Origin: Rossellomorea marisflavi
GTDB lineage: Bacteria > Bacillota > Bacilli > Bacillales > Bacillaceae_B
Assembly: GCA_003667865.1 (NCBI GenBank)
Contig: CP033051.1
Coordinates: forward strand, 3,908,001 to 3,972,000
DNA: 64,000 bases
Direction of reading: 5' to 3'
The translations under genes were made by a program, and so were the position numbers. Positions within the stretch are counted from its first letter, which is position 1. The number at the start of each line of letters is the position of its first letter. Under the pieces are notes generated by a model. That model had not been told where the DNA came from and ran no database searches. It saw only the letters and a program-made list of their open reading frames with translations. Shown here piece after piece: positions 1 to 8,409 of the stretch.

Positions 1-998
1 CACACTCTTCCAAGATCATTTCGCCCAAGATCCACAAGCATCCGATGCTCGGCAACTTCTTTTTCATCGTTTCGTAGTTCTTGTTCTAATTGTTGATCTT
101 CTCCTTCATTACGACCTCGTTTTCTTGTGCCCGCAATTGGGTTTGTCGTCACAGTTTTTCCATCTACTTTTATTAAACTTTCAGGAGACGCACCTAAGAC
201 GACATATTCGTCAAAGTCGACATAGAACATATAAGGTGAGGGATTCGATTTCCGAAGCTTTCGATAGAATATAAATGGGTCTCCCTCAAAAGTCGCCTTC
301 AGCCTATGTGATAGCACGACTTGAAAAATGTCACCAGATAAAATATGCTCCTTCGCAACCTCAACCATATTGATAAATTCTTCTTTTTCAGTATTTGATA
401 TAAACTCTAATGATTGTTGGTCATTGGCTGACGTTGGAGGAGTAGCATGTAAAAGTTCATTCTCAATTTTCATAAGAATTTCTTCTAAATCTAGTGATTC
501 TTCTGGTTTTGAATAATTCATCGCAACAATCGTTACTTTTTGATCTAAGTGGTCAAATATGATTGTTTGCTCATAATACATCAGGTGAATGTCTGGCATT
601 TCAATTTCATCCTGAGGTACTGTTCCAATGGATTCATAATGTCGAATAAAATCGTATCCAATGTATCCAACTGCCCCACCGAAAAATGGGAAAGGAAGAT
701 CCTTCTGAAAGGATTCCGGAAACAGTTTCTTCATAATAGTGATTGGGTTTTCCTCGTAGGTCTTTGTTTCATTTGTTTCAACCGTCAAAACCTCAACTGA
801 ATTTCCGTTTGCCTTTAGTTCCAAAAATGGATTTGCACCAATGAATGAATATCGCCCAGATTGTTCATGTTTAAGTGAACTTTCTAGTAAAAACTTTTTC
901 TTACCCTTTAAAGCATGAAACAGCGTAATCGGAGTAAATGTATCCCCATTCAACTCCCTAATTTGGTACTGAATGATTGATTTAGCTGCTTGTGTCAT
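1..998 (-). CDS. trpE: anthranilate synthase component I (partial)
   Basis: Forms anthranilate from chorismate with the glutamine amidotransferase TrpG, the first step of tryptophan synthesis. The ATG at 996-998 follows AGGAGGGTGAC, a strong site, and 332 codons run off the left edge without a stop; the family is about 500 residues, so the C-terminal third is outside. Visible are the N-terminal domain with GGAVGYIGYD and the start of the chorismate-binding domain with GDIFQVVLSHR, GASPES and PIAGTRKRG, the last typical of TrpE/PabB. The upstream double T-box with Trp specifiers decides for TrpE over PabB. The rest of the trp operon is expected to the left. Confidence 0.95.
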   Translation of the reverse strand, partial: MTQAAKSIIQYQIRELNGDTFTPITLFHALKGKKKFLLESSLKHEQSGRYSFIGANPFLELKANGNSVEVLTVETNETKTYEENPITIMKKLFPESFQKDLPFPFFGGAVGYIGYDFIRHYESIGTVPQDEIEMPDIHLMYYEQTIIFDHLDQKVTIVAMNYSKPEESLDLEEILMKIENELLHATPPTSANDQQSLEFISNTEKEEFINMVEVAKEHILSGDIFQVVLSHRLKATFEGDPFIFYRKLRKSNPSPYMFYVDFDEYVVLGASPESLIKVDGKTVTTNPIAGTRKRGRNEGEDQQLEQELRNDEKEVAEHRMLVDLGRNDLGRV

Positions 999-1032
999 AA
1001 CTGTCACCCTCCTATTTCGTAAAAATAAAAAA

Positions 1033-1305
1033 GTCCCCCACAGAAAACATCATGTTTTCCATGGAGGACGAATTGGATCGCGGTACCACCTCACATTGGA
1101 GTCCTTTAAGAACTCCCACTCTCATCAAGTACAGGACATAATCATTCCGATACTCTATCCTATGATAACGGAGGAAGCCGGACTCTCCTACTATCGTTCA
1201 GAGAATCTCTCGTAAGTCCATTCAACAGTATGTATCATGCTAGTTCTCAGCATCCTAGCTCTCTGTAATGAATCCATAAGGTTTACTACTCTTACTCATT
1301 GATTT
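1033..1305 (-). promoter_or_regulatory. tRNA-Trp T-box leader, trpE-proximal
   Basis: The conserved T-box sequence AGGTGGTACCGCG lies on the minus strand at 1079-1091. The specifier context TTGAATGGACTTA gives codon UGG (Trp) at 1218-1220. A perfect 17-bp terminator helix (about 1034-1072) is followed by a U-run just before the trpE ribosome binding site. Uncharged tRNA-Trp would stabilise the antiterminator and allow transcription into trpE. This is the second of two elements in series. Confidence 0.93.
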
Positions 1306-1351
1306 AGATTTATTCAATTTTTATAACTAAGCCCACTATTGTAAGTAAATA

Positions 1352-1620
1352 AAAAAGGGCATCTCTTCCAAAAAAAGGACGAGATACCCGTGGTGCCACC
1401 TTTGTTAAACAGCTAATGCTAGCCGTTTCACTTTACAGTATCAAAGCTATACTTTAATACCTGTCTCTTATATCGATGAGACCTTCGCCAAAGCCTACTC
1501 CACGTAACGGTTTCGGTTTGGAGGCTCGGAAGTCCATTCCCTTACAATCCCACACTAGTTCTCACCATCCACTAGCTCTCTGAAGTGTTCAATGAAAGGT
1601 ACTACTCTTCGTCAATGCCG
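1352..1620 (-). promoter_or_regulatory. tRNA-Trp T-box leader, promoter-proximal
   Basis: A second complete T-box element on the minus strand. The T-box sequence AGGTGGCACCACGG is at 1388-1401, the specifier UGG at 1534-1536 within GGGAATGGACTTCC, and the terminator GGGTATCTC...GAGATGCCC with a U-run at about 1354-1389. Both elements read the same codon and no gene lies between them, so RNA polymerase must pass two tRNA-Trp-controlled terminators before trpE. Confidence 0.92.
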
Positions 1621-1697
1621 TTCCGCTCTTTAGTTAACTACAATATTAATGCACTGCAGATTCATTGTCAATTCCTTTTTTGTAAAAAATTATATTT

Positions 1698-2552
1698 TCA
1701 GAAAGATTTGAAGTTAATCATAATTGAATCAGCAATCGGCTTATATCCTATGTTCATATATATTTTATTTGAAGTTGGATTATCTAGATCTGTATAAAGT
1801 GTACAAAACGAATATTCCTGAAGCAGTAATGTACTTAGACCAGCAACCACTGAAGAAGCTAATCCTTTTTTACGGTGCTCTCTTGGTGTATACACCATGT
1901 TTACCGTAATGCCGTTCTCAGTAGCACGAGCCCTTCTTGCCATAGAAACGGGAATGCCTTCTTGAATCCAAAAATATACCGACTGCTCCTCTAGCATGAA
2001 CTGCGCTTTTTCTAGCGCCTGTTCTTTGGTTATCGGTCTTTCTGGTGTGTCTTCAATAAATCCCATAATCCATGCAGCGACAAGCTCCTTTTCTTCTACC
2101 GTTGCTTTTTCCAAATGGCCGTCAGCATAAGAAATCGTATTTACTTTATCAAGCTTGTAAATTCTTTGTCTCATATTCGTCGTATACTCACCGGACGTCC
2201 ATAAATCAGCAAACTTGATAACACTTTCTTTCTCACCAATAAATCCTGGTATTGATAGTGATTCATCCATCACAATCTGTTTTAACTGTTGCGTAACCTC
2301 TTTAATTAGATCATCATCATTCTCTAGCTCGATAATCATATGGTGAGGTGGAGTCATAAGAAAAATACCTCTTATTTCTTTCTCATTCTTAACTATAATT
2401 TTCACAGCATCCTGATATCTACTAGTACCGTCTCTAATTTGATTTAGAAGTCCTAATAATAAGTTATTCTCAGCTTCTTTTTTCATTAGGATTGGAAGCA
2501 CTGTTTGATAAAATTCCATTGTGTCTTCGATTTTTTTTACGCTTATTGTCAT
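1698..2552 (-). CDS. GNAT-family N-acetyltransferase
   Basis: A 284-residue protein with a GNAT fold in its C-terminal half. The acetyl-CoA loop region VYTPREHRKKGLASS is at about residues 215-230 and NPTSNKIYMNIGYKP near 260-273, a usual end of the fold. The N-terminal half has no clear motif but fits the two-lobed Bacillus acetyltransferases of this length. The ATG follows GGGTGATGAG. It lies 70 bases downstream of the FAD oxidoreductase on the same strand and may be co-transcribed. The substrate cannot be inferred. Confidence 0.85.
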   Translation of the reverse strand: MTISVKKIEDTMEFYQTVLPILMKKEAENNLLLGLLNQIRDGTSRYQDAVKIIVKNEKEIRGIFLMTPPHHMIIELENDDDLIKEVTQQLKQIVMDESLSIPGFIGEKESVIKFADLWTSGEYTTNMRQRIYKLDKVNTISYADGHLEKATVEEKELVAAWIMGFIEDTPERPITKEQALEKAQFMLEEQSVYFWIQEGIPVSMARRARATENGITVNMVYTPREHRKKGLASSVVAGLSTLLLQEYSFCTLYTDLDNPTSNKIYMNIGYKPIADSIMINFKSF

Positions 2553-2621
2553 CTCTCATCACCCAATAAAAAGATTCGAGATTCTGTTTAAAGATTCCTT
2601 TTTTTATTTACAAATATTATT

Positions 2622-4106
2622 CTAGTAGCCTAAGCTTCTTCCGGTAATGGAATGAAACACATGGTAGCCACTAACTGAAACACCAATAGTACCAGCTCCT
2701 GGGAAAACAGAATCTCCGCAAAGCCAGAAATTTTTTAAAGGGGTTCGATGTGAGAGGCTTTTAAATAACGAATTGTCCAATGATTGTGGAAATCCCCCAA
2801 CAACACCATTTGGACGATTAGTAAAACGCTCCCACGCTTTAGGTGCACCTGGATATACGTCTACGATTGATTGTTGAAAACCAGGTATTATGTTCTCTAT
2901 ACTACGAAGCATCTTTGATTGTAGCTCTACTTTATATTCGTCATATTTCTCCTTGGTATCCCACTTGGACAATAAGGTATGGGTGGACGCTGTCATCGTT
3001 CTATATCCTTCAGGCGCTCGTAACCGATCATTTCCGTGTGAAAGAGAAAGAAAAATATGGTCACCCTCGGTCATATTCCCCTCACTACTTGTACATACTT
3101 GTTGAAATAACGCCATGCTTTCAGGTAGTTTGCTTTCATCAAGTAACATATATAATGTCATTGTACCCCAAACGTCTTTCTCATTTTTCCCTTTAAAGCT
3201 TCTTTTCAAAATACTCCAATCGCTTTCAGACAATAGCTGTGATAGCTGTTGAATGGGTGCATTACATACTATATGTTCTGCCGTATATTCATTGCCTCGA
3301 TGGTCAACAACCTGCCAAAGATTCTTTTCTTTTCTAATGCTGGATACTTTTCTTCCTAAGATCGTTCTCGCTCCTTTACTCTCTGCAGATTCTTTTAAGA
3401 GTTCAGCAAATTTGTATAAGCCACCATTTACGTAAAAAGCTCCCTCATGGTAAATATCTAGTGCGAGGCAGCCAAGTAAAGATGAACACTCATCTGTCAT
3501 GACCTGCATGCTATCAATCAATTGACCATCTAAAAAGTGTTTTATGGGTGAATTTTCTAATGAATGTTTCTTTAATAGGTCAATCATCGTTCGATTAAAA
3601 TAAGGCATTAACTGAACAGATGATGGCTGAAGGCTCTTCACTAATCTTAACCACTCTTTTGTTGTTTTCGGTGGTAACACAGGTAAAGAAGTCATAAGCT
3701 TACGAATTTCTGCTGCTATATGATATACCTCACGATAAAAGAACTCAATCTGTGTTGCCTGCTCTTGGAATGTTTTCTTTATTTCATGAACATGTCTCTT
3801 CCTGTCCCGATATAATGTAATATGATGAGTAGGAAAATGAATTTCCATAACTTCATTCAATAAAAGGCTTTCACATTTCTTTCCTAGAGTGTTAAATATC
3901 CTTTGATGTATGCCTCCTTCTTCCAACCCCATTCCTAATGTAGCTCCGACTGGAAATAATGCCTTCCCCCTTTGAAACTTCCCTGCACATCCTCCCCATT
4001 CGCGTGATGCCTCTAAGATGGTCACATTATACCCTTCATGAGATAGTAGTGCTCCAGCTGTAAGACCGCCAATTCCTCCACCAACAACAACTACTTGAAC
4101 TTTCAT
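2622..4106 (-). CDS. FAD-dependent carotene desaturase/isomerase-type oxidoreductase
   Basis: 494 residues when started at the ATG at 4104-4106, preceded by AGGTGATGAA. The frame stays open to a TTG at 4157, but that TTG lies in the neighbour's terminator hairpin and has no ribosome site. The N-terminus VVVVGGGIGGLTAGALL is a dinucleotide-binding Rossmann motif, followed by a Glu and GGCAGKF. The C-terminal CGDSVFPGAGTIGVSVSG is the second FAD motif; its GDSxFPG form resembles carotenoid isomerase (CrtISO) and retinol saturase relatives more than CrtN. It could belong with the pigment genes at 35.8-39.8 kb, though it is 32 kb away. The substrate is inferred only from family. Confidence 0.82.
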   Translation of the reverse strand: MKVQVVVVGGGIGGLTAGALLSHEGYNVTILEASREWGGCAGKFQRGKALFPVGATLGMGLEEGGIHQRIFNTLGKKCESLLLNEVMEIHFPTHHITLYRDRKRHVHEIKKTFQEQATQIEFFYREVYHIAAEIRKLMTSLPVLPPKTTKEWLRLVKSLQPSSVQLMPYFNRTMIDLLKKHSLENSPIKHFLDGQLIDSMQVMTDECSSLLGCLALDIYHEGAFYVNGGLYKFAELLKESAESKGARTILGRKVSSIRKEKNLWQVVDHRGNEYTAEHIVCNAPIQQLSQLLSESDWSILKRSFKGKNEKDVWGTMTLYMLLDESKLPESMALFQQVCTSSEGNMTEGDHIFLSLSHGNDRLRAPEGYRTMTASTHTLLSKWDTKEKYDEYKVELQSKMLRSIENIIPGFQQSIVDVYPGAPKAWERFTNRPNGVVGGFPQSLDNSLFKSLSHRTPLKNFWLCGDSVFPGAGTIGVSVSGYHVFHSITGRSLGY

Positions 4107-4158
4107 TTCATCACCTATTTTTTCTTTCACTCTACTTTCATAAGGAATAAAAATCAAA

Positions 4159-4186
4159 AAAGGATAGGTTTTTAAACCTATCCTTT
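4159..4186 (-). terminator. intrinsic terminator, perfect palindrome
   Basis: AAAGGATAGGTTT pairs perfectly with AAACCTATCCTTT around a 2-base loop, with a T-run on the minus strand. It ends the 42-residue gene just upstream and separates it from the oxidoreductase. Confidence 0.8.
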
Positions 4187-4198
4187 AGTATGAAAACA

Positions 4199-4327
4199 CT
4201 ATGTTCTCGGCTTTGTTTTCTCTACAGCTTGATTTTTGTCTGCCGAAAGCTCTTTTGAAAATTCACTATTTGTTAGAGATTTAGCACTTTGCAAACCAGA
4301 TTTCGTTTTTCTATTTCGTTTTGTCAC
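4199..4327 (-). CDS. small basic protein, 42 residues, unrecognised
   Basis: A GTG start at 4325-4327 follows GAAAGGAGTGAGG with good spacing and reads 42 residues, beginning MTKRNRKTKSGLQSAK. It ends 13 bases before a perfect intrinsic terminator, so it forms a complete single-gene unit. The product is hydrophilic, rich in Lys, Ser, Thr and Asn, with no Cys or membrane segment. Composition is reminiscent of small acid-soluble spore proteins, but no SASP motif was recognised, so a spore role is a guess. Confidence 0.6.
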   Translation of the reverse strand: MTKRNRKTKSGLQSAKSLTNSEFSKELSADKNQAVEKTKPRT

Positions 4328-4448
4328 GTGACCTCACTCCTTTCAACGATTATTTTCTTCACAGCTACCAAAAATATTCTTTGAAAATCGTTCTTGCCCA
4401 AACCCTATTCATATTGTATACTCTCGAGAAATGAGGAGGAGAACATCA

Positions 4449-4950
4449 TGTTAATCCGTCAATTAGAAGAAAAAGATGTAGAGTCTTATTGGAATTTACG
4501 CTTAGAGGCATTACAACAGGATGAAACTGCATTTGCTCAATCTTATGGGGAAGCAAGTACTCTAAAAGATCCAATACAAAGTGTTAAAAAAATTTTCAAA
4601 CTGAAAATGCTTTTACATTTGGTGCATGGGAAGAAGGTAAACTTGTTGGAAATGTTACTCTAGTACAAAGAAGACATCGTAAGCTTTCGCATAAAGGTGA
4701 TCTTTTTGCCATGTATGTCACCACTTCTTCACGTGGAAAAGGTATTGGAAATCAATTGCTGAATGTAGCTCTTGAAAATGCAAAACATTTCGGATTAGAA
4801 GGAGTAAACTTGTCCGTTGTTACAACAAATACAAGTGCAGTGACCCTTTATGAGAGAGTGGGATTTACCATTTACGGTACAGAAAAAAGGGCATTAAAAA
4901 TTGAGAATACTTATTATGATGAGTATTTGATGGAGCTAACTTTTACATAA
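4449..4950 (+). pseudogene. GNAT N-acetyltransferase with a -1 frameshift
   Basis: Starts MLIRQLEEKDVESYW behind GAGGAGGAGAACATC. The reading frame breaks in the 7-A run at 4586-4592; adding one A joins the first frame to NFQTENAFTFGAW and on through AMYVTTSSRGKGIG, the acetyl-CoA loop, to TAA at 4950. Without correction the first frame stops at 4663. Restored, the protein is about 167 residues, normal for a RimI-like GNAT enzyme. Both halves look intact in codon use, so the change is recent, a sequencing error, or bypassed by slippage on the A-run. Confidence 0.8.
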
Positions 4951-5010
4951 TAAGGTATCAAGGTTCTAATAATGTTATGCAACAAAACAATAGGTGATTT
5001 TTTCAAAAAA

Positions 5011-5046
5011 AGAAAGGATACATGAGTGTGCGCATGTATCCTTTCT
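5011..5046 (+). terminator. intrinsic terminator after the GNAT gene
   Basis: AGAAAGGATACATG pairs with CATGTATCCTTTCT, followed by a T-rich tract. It stands 60 bases after the GNAT stop codon. Confidence 0.85.
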
Positions 5047-5139
5047 TTTCTTTTAGGGCAAAAGGGTTTTTATATGACCAAATCATTCACTATATAGAAT
5101 AGAGGGGGAATCTCTTATATCTTATAGGTCAACTTTTAG

Positions 5140-5168
5140 TTGAGAATGATTTTCAATATCATCATAAT
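5140..5168 (+). promoter_or_regulatory. Fur-box-like operator over a promoter-like pair
   Basis: The 19 bases at 5142-5160 match the classical Fur consensus GATAATGATTATCATTATC at 16 positions. They lie between TTGAGA (5140-5145) and CATAAT (5163-5168), spaced 17 bases, an acceptable -35/-10 pair for plus-strand transcription. No gene starts within 600 bases downstream. Reading 4951-5789 in all frames shows no supported gene. The site is seen; Fur binding is inferred. Confidence 0.5.
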
Positions 5169-5477
5169 ATGTTCTTATCATTCTGTCAACTCATTTATTA
5201 ATATTTTTTCACATGTAAATAAATGATTAAGTAGGATTTTACCAGTGGAACATGTGCATTATTATTACTTCTTTTTTACTTCATAGCAGAATTGTTTTTC
5301 TACTTGTTGATTTCTAAAATGAAAAATTTAATTAGAATACTACAAGTCAATCTACCGTTCATGGTCTTTTAATATTCCCCCACTTGAATTGATATACATT
5401 GTTATACAAGTCAAAAGGTATAAGGCATTAAAATATTTTTCATAAAATAGTGAATTTTCATTTCTATTATGCTAGGA

Positions 5478-5609
5478 TATAATTATCAATATATTGTAGT
5501 TGATTTTGATTACTACACCATATATTGAAGCAGTAATACACTACAGGTTTTCTTTGTACTGATAAATAGGTAGATATGAAGCGTCTACTTACTCTATCAG
5601 TGTTTTTTT
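5478..5609 (+). ncRNA. candidate small RNA or orphan transcript end
   Basis: A perfect -10 hexamer TATAAT (5478-5483), with only a weak -35, stands about 75 bases before a strong intrinsic terminator at 5558-5609. The terminator has ACTGATA...TATCAGT outside and AGGTAGA...TCTACTT inside, then seven T. No reading frame with a ribosome site fits between them. It could be a short RNA of about 120 bases, or the end of a longer transcript started at the Fur box near 5175. Confidence 0.3.
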
Positions 5610-5744
5610 ATGCGGATTTTTATAAGGGGTATGTATGAATCATTACTGAAGAAGCTTCATGAAAGCATTGGTAAAAATGGATTTATCTAATTAATTTGAA
5701 GCACAACGTTCCTTTATGATCGTAAAGAAATCAAATTAAATTAA

Positions 5745-5786
5745 AAGGGTATCTCAATTGGCCACAATGCCAAATGTGATACCCTT
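5745..5786 (-). terminator. intrinsic terminator for ywaF-like gene
   Basis: AAGGGTATC and GATACCCTT form the outer helix and TTGGC/GCCAA the inner one. It directly follows the stop codon of the minus-strand membrane protein gene. Confidence 0.8.
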
Positions 5787-5789
5787 CTT

Positions 5790-6530
5790 TTAACTTGCCT
5801 TTTTCTTTGAAAGCGAATAATAGACTTTTTCCACACCAGTCATTCCTTTTGATAATACATAACTAATTAAGAAGATTAAGACTGCAGCAATTTCTAGACC
5901 TACATAATATTGTATACCTGTACCGAACCACGAAAGAGCAGTGTCTCCCTTAGGTGCTCCCATTAAAAAGAAATAATTTGCGCCTGTCCATTTGTTTATC
6001 AGGAAGATTGGTACAATCATAATATTGAGAAGAAGCAGTCCATATAAAATAGATTGCACTTTCAATTGATACCCTCTATTTATTAATAAATATACTGCCA
6101 TCAAAGGAATAGCCATATGGTGGATAAAAAATTTAAAGTAACGATAGTGGGGAAACTCAAATAGTAAATCAGGTGTTAATAGTGCTAGGATTGGCGGAAT
6201 TAAACCTATATAAAAATAAAAATAAAAGATCCAATTATTACGTTTCCAATATAAATATATCCCAAAGAACGTACTAAATGAGCATAATTGCAGTGGTAGG
6301 TAGTTTTGTACATTCCACACTCCAGCTGAAATTGACCAAACCTGATAGGAAATCTCTGAAGCTATTAATGTAGTAAGTAAGAGATACCCGACCACTTTTC
6401 CAGTCTTTTCATCCTTTATTTGTTGCCTAAAGACGAGCATTAATAATAGTAAGATAAAAAACACAATTAAAACACTAATGTGTGATAATGAGAATAATTC
6501 AAATGTTTGCATCGTATCAGGTGAAAACAT
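5790..6530 (-). CDS. ywaF: YwaF-type (TIGR02206) membrane protein
   Basis: A 246-residue integral membrane protein with about six or seven hydrophobic segments, beginning with LSHISVLIVFFILLLLMLVF. The aromatic-rich pattern, including PLQLCSFSTFFGIYLYW and YFKFFIHHMAIPLMAVYLL, agrees with the TIGR02206/YwaF family of unknown function, distantly related to eukaryotic TMEM164. Length is normal. AAGGAGACTCCAT precedes the ATG. It is monocistronic between its own terminator and a divergent gene. Confidence 0.85.
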   Translation of the reverse strand: MFSPDTMQTFELFSLSHISVLIVFFILLLLMLVFRQQIKDEKTGKVVGYLLLTTLIASEISYQVWSISAGVWNVQNYLPLQLCSFSTFFGIYLYWKRNNWIFYFYFYIGLIPPILALLTPDLLFEFPHYRYFKFFIHHMAIPLMAVYLLINRGYQLKVQSILYGLLLLNIMIVPIFLINKWTGANYFFLMGAPKGDTALSWFGTGIQYYVGLEIAAVLIFLISYVLSKGMTGVEKVYYSLSKKKAS

Positions 6531-6802
6531 ATGGAGTCTCCTTTATATGTTTTTAATCGTATATATACTTATACAACATTCAATGTTCGACATCCTTCCT
6601 ATTTACAAAAGCTTTACTAATAAATCCGTTACATATCAGTTAAAATAAAATTGCTTTCTATAATAATAATTAATTTCAGAAATTTCTGTATCATTACATT
6701 TGTAAGATTACTGTAATAATTTGATGTAAAAATACGGAAATTATGCTAAAATTCTAATTTGATAGTAAAATAGAAAAATTCAAACATAGGTGGAGGACTA
6801 TT

Positions 6803-8350
6803 ATGAAGAGAAAACTAAAAGCATTCGGACTACCAATTATCGTCAGTATTCTATGTCTTACTGCACTTTTCCTACATCAATTACTAGAACAAAAAAAGTT
6901 GCCACAGGATGATTGGAGTCGATCTCTGCCATTATCTTTTTCATCAGAGGAAAAACCTTTGACCTTCTATGATGGAAGTGATCTATTCATTACGGATGTT
7001 AATGCTGTTCATCACTATAAAGTTCAAGAGGATTTACACCTTTCTAATGAAGGAAAAATTGCTACAAAGGTTACAAGAGGATTCCCTTTCTGGTCAAATG
7101 GTGAGCAATTTATTATGAAGAAAGACGAATCTCTCATGTTAGTAAACGGCTCTAATGAACAAGAAATTGATACAGGAATTACAGGATTATCTACTTCTCC
7201 TGATAAAGTATTCTATTGGAAGAATAATGAACTCTATCAATATGATATTTCCCAACAAACGACATCACTATTACATACATTTGATAACGAAGTTCTAGAT
7301 GGCTATTTAAAAGAAGACACTGCTATATTTAAAGTTCGGTTAGATGATAGTCGTGCACAGCTTTTCTACATGAATGGCGAAGAACAATTCCAAAACTCAC
7401 CAATCATCACGATTCCTGAAGTTACAACTAACTATATTGAAGGGTTGTCCTACACAAATCAAGATGGTGCGATTAATATAGTTTATAACGAAGTATTACG
7501 AGCACAGGGTGCCCTATCTTATTATGTTAAGGGTTTAACAGTAGCAGAAAATGAGATTGGTAATTCAGTAAAAGAAAAGAAGTTAAAATTTGTTAATACT
7601 GACTTAGACCAGGAGCTTATGGCACCACGATCTGCTCAAATCATTACAAATAATGGAGAATCTAAGGTTATGTTCGCAGCAGAAGGTCAAAGAGTTGGTG
7701 ATAATGGAACGATTAGTCTGTATGTAGCGGCATTTGATGCTAATACTGAGATGCTACAAGCGAAACCGATTAGCACAACAAAACATTTCACTTATTCACC
7801 TATTCCAGTAACTGGAGAAGAAGTAGTATGGTTTGACTATAATGGTGATGTGTATGAATTGTTCGGTGCATCTCAAAGTGAATCAGTGATTTCTAAAAGT
7901 AAAGAATTAACAAGCAGATCTATTAAAGAGGGCCTTAACAATGCCGTCCTCATGCTATTTAGTAGTATGGTCACTCTCTTTACATCCTTTTATTGGGTGT
8001 TACCATCATTACTTATCCTAATATTACTTTACATGACAAAACCGAATATTTTTGAGCGTGAGGAAATTAACTGGGTAGAATATTCAAGTATTGTGATTTT
8101 CTTAGCAATGCCGTTAACATTTATTTCACGTGCTTTTAATGACTATTTTTACTCGGTTGCTCCTAGCTATTTTACGTTTTCAGGTAGTGGTTGGATTTTA
8201 TTAGCACTATTTTCGGTTATTTCAGCAGTCATTTGGAAGTTTGGTAGAGACCCTGAATGGGGAACATTTGGTGGAGCATTCTACTTTATGGGCATCTATA
8301 TCTTACTTTTCATTACTTCAATTGGACCGTACATCTTTAATCTATTTTAG
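6803..8350 (+). CDS. unrecognised surface-exposed protein with C-terminal membrane segments
   Basis: 515 residues behind AGGTGGAGGACT. An N-terminal membrane anchor (about residues 8-26) is followed by some 350 hydrophilic residues, probably outside the cell. Short repeated beta-strand patterns with Tyr/Trp and YDGSDLF- or YNGDVYE-like turns recall a degenerate beta-propeller. The last 130 residues hold about four membrane segments. No catalytic motif or named family was recognised. It is flanked by its own strong terminator and has a long AT-rich upstream region. Confidence 0.75.
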   Translation: MKRKLKAFGLPIIVSILCLTALFLHQLLEQKKLPQDDWSRSLPLSFSSEEKPLTFYDGSDLFITDVNAVHHYKVQEDLHLSNEGKIATKVTRGFPFWSNGEQFIMKKDESLMLVNGSNEQEIDTGITGLSTSPDKVFYWKNNELYQYDISQQTTSLLHTFDNEVLDGYLKEDTAIFKVRLDDSRAQLFYMNGEEQFQNSPIITIPEVTTNYIEGLSYTNQDGAINIVYNEVLRAQGALSYYVKGLTVAENEIGNSVKEKKLKFVNTDLDQELMAPRSAQIITNNGESKVMFAAEGQRVGDNGTISLYVAAFDANTEMLQAKPISTTKHFTYSPIPVTGEEVVWFDYNGDVYELFGASQSESVISKSKELTSRSIKEGLNNAVLMLFSSMVTLFTSFYWVLPSLLILILLYMTKPNIFEREEINWVEYSSIVIFLAMPLTFISRAFNDYFYSVAPSYFTFSGSGWILLALFSVISAVIWKFGRDPEWGTFGGAFYFMGIYILLFITSIGPYIFNLF

Positions 8351-8353
8351 GCA

Positions 8354-8396
8354 AAAAGGAGCAGCTGTTTTTTTCACAGCTGCTCCTTTTTTATTT
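8354..8396. terminator. bidirectional intrinsic terminator
   Basis: AAAAGGAGCAGCTGT and ACAGCTGCTCCTTTT form a perfect 15-bp helix with a T-run on each strand. It serves both the plus-strand membrane protein gene and the end of the thi operon on the minus strand. Confidence 0.92.
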
Positions 8397-8409
8397 TGGA
8401 TTAGGGCTA

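Noticed and set aside
2843..3435. Plus-strand frames opposite the FAD oxidoreductase
   Set aside because: Antisense shadows of a gene with clear FAD motifs; no ribosome sites or recognisable products.
4107..4157. N-terminal extension of the FAD oxidoreductase
   Set aside because: Its TTG lies in the neighbour's terminator tail with no ribosome site, while AGGTGATGAA precedes the ATG at 4106.
5635..5694. A 19-codon frame (MYESLLKKLHES...) behind AAGGGG
   Set aside because: Too short, no terminator directly linked to it, and no sign of a continuing frame; at most a remnant.
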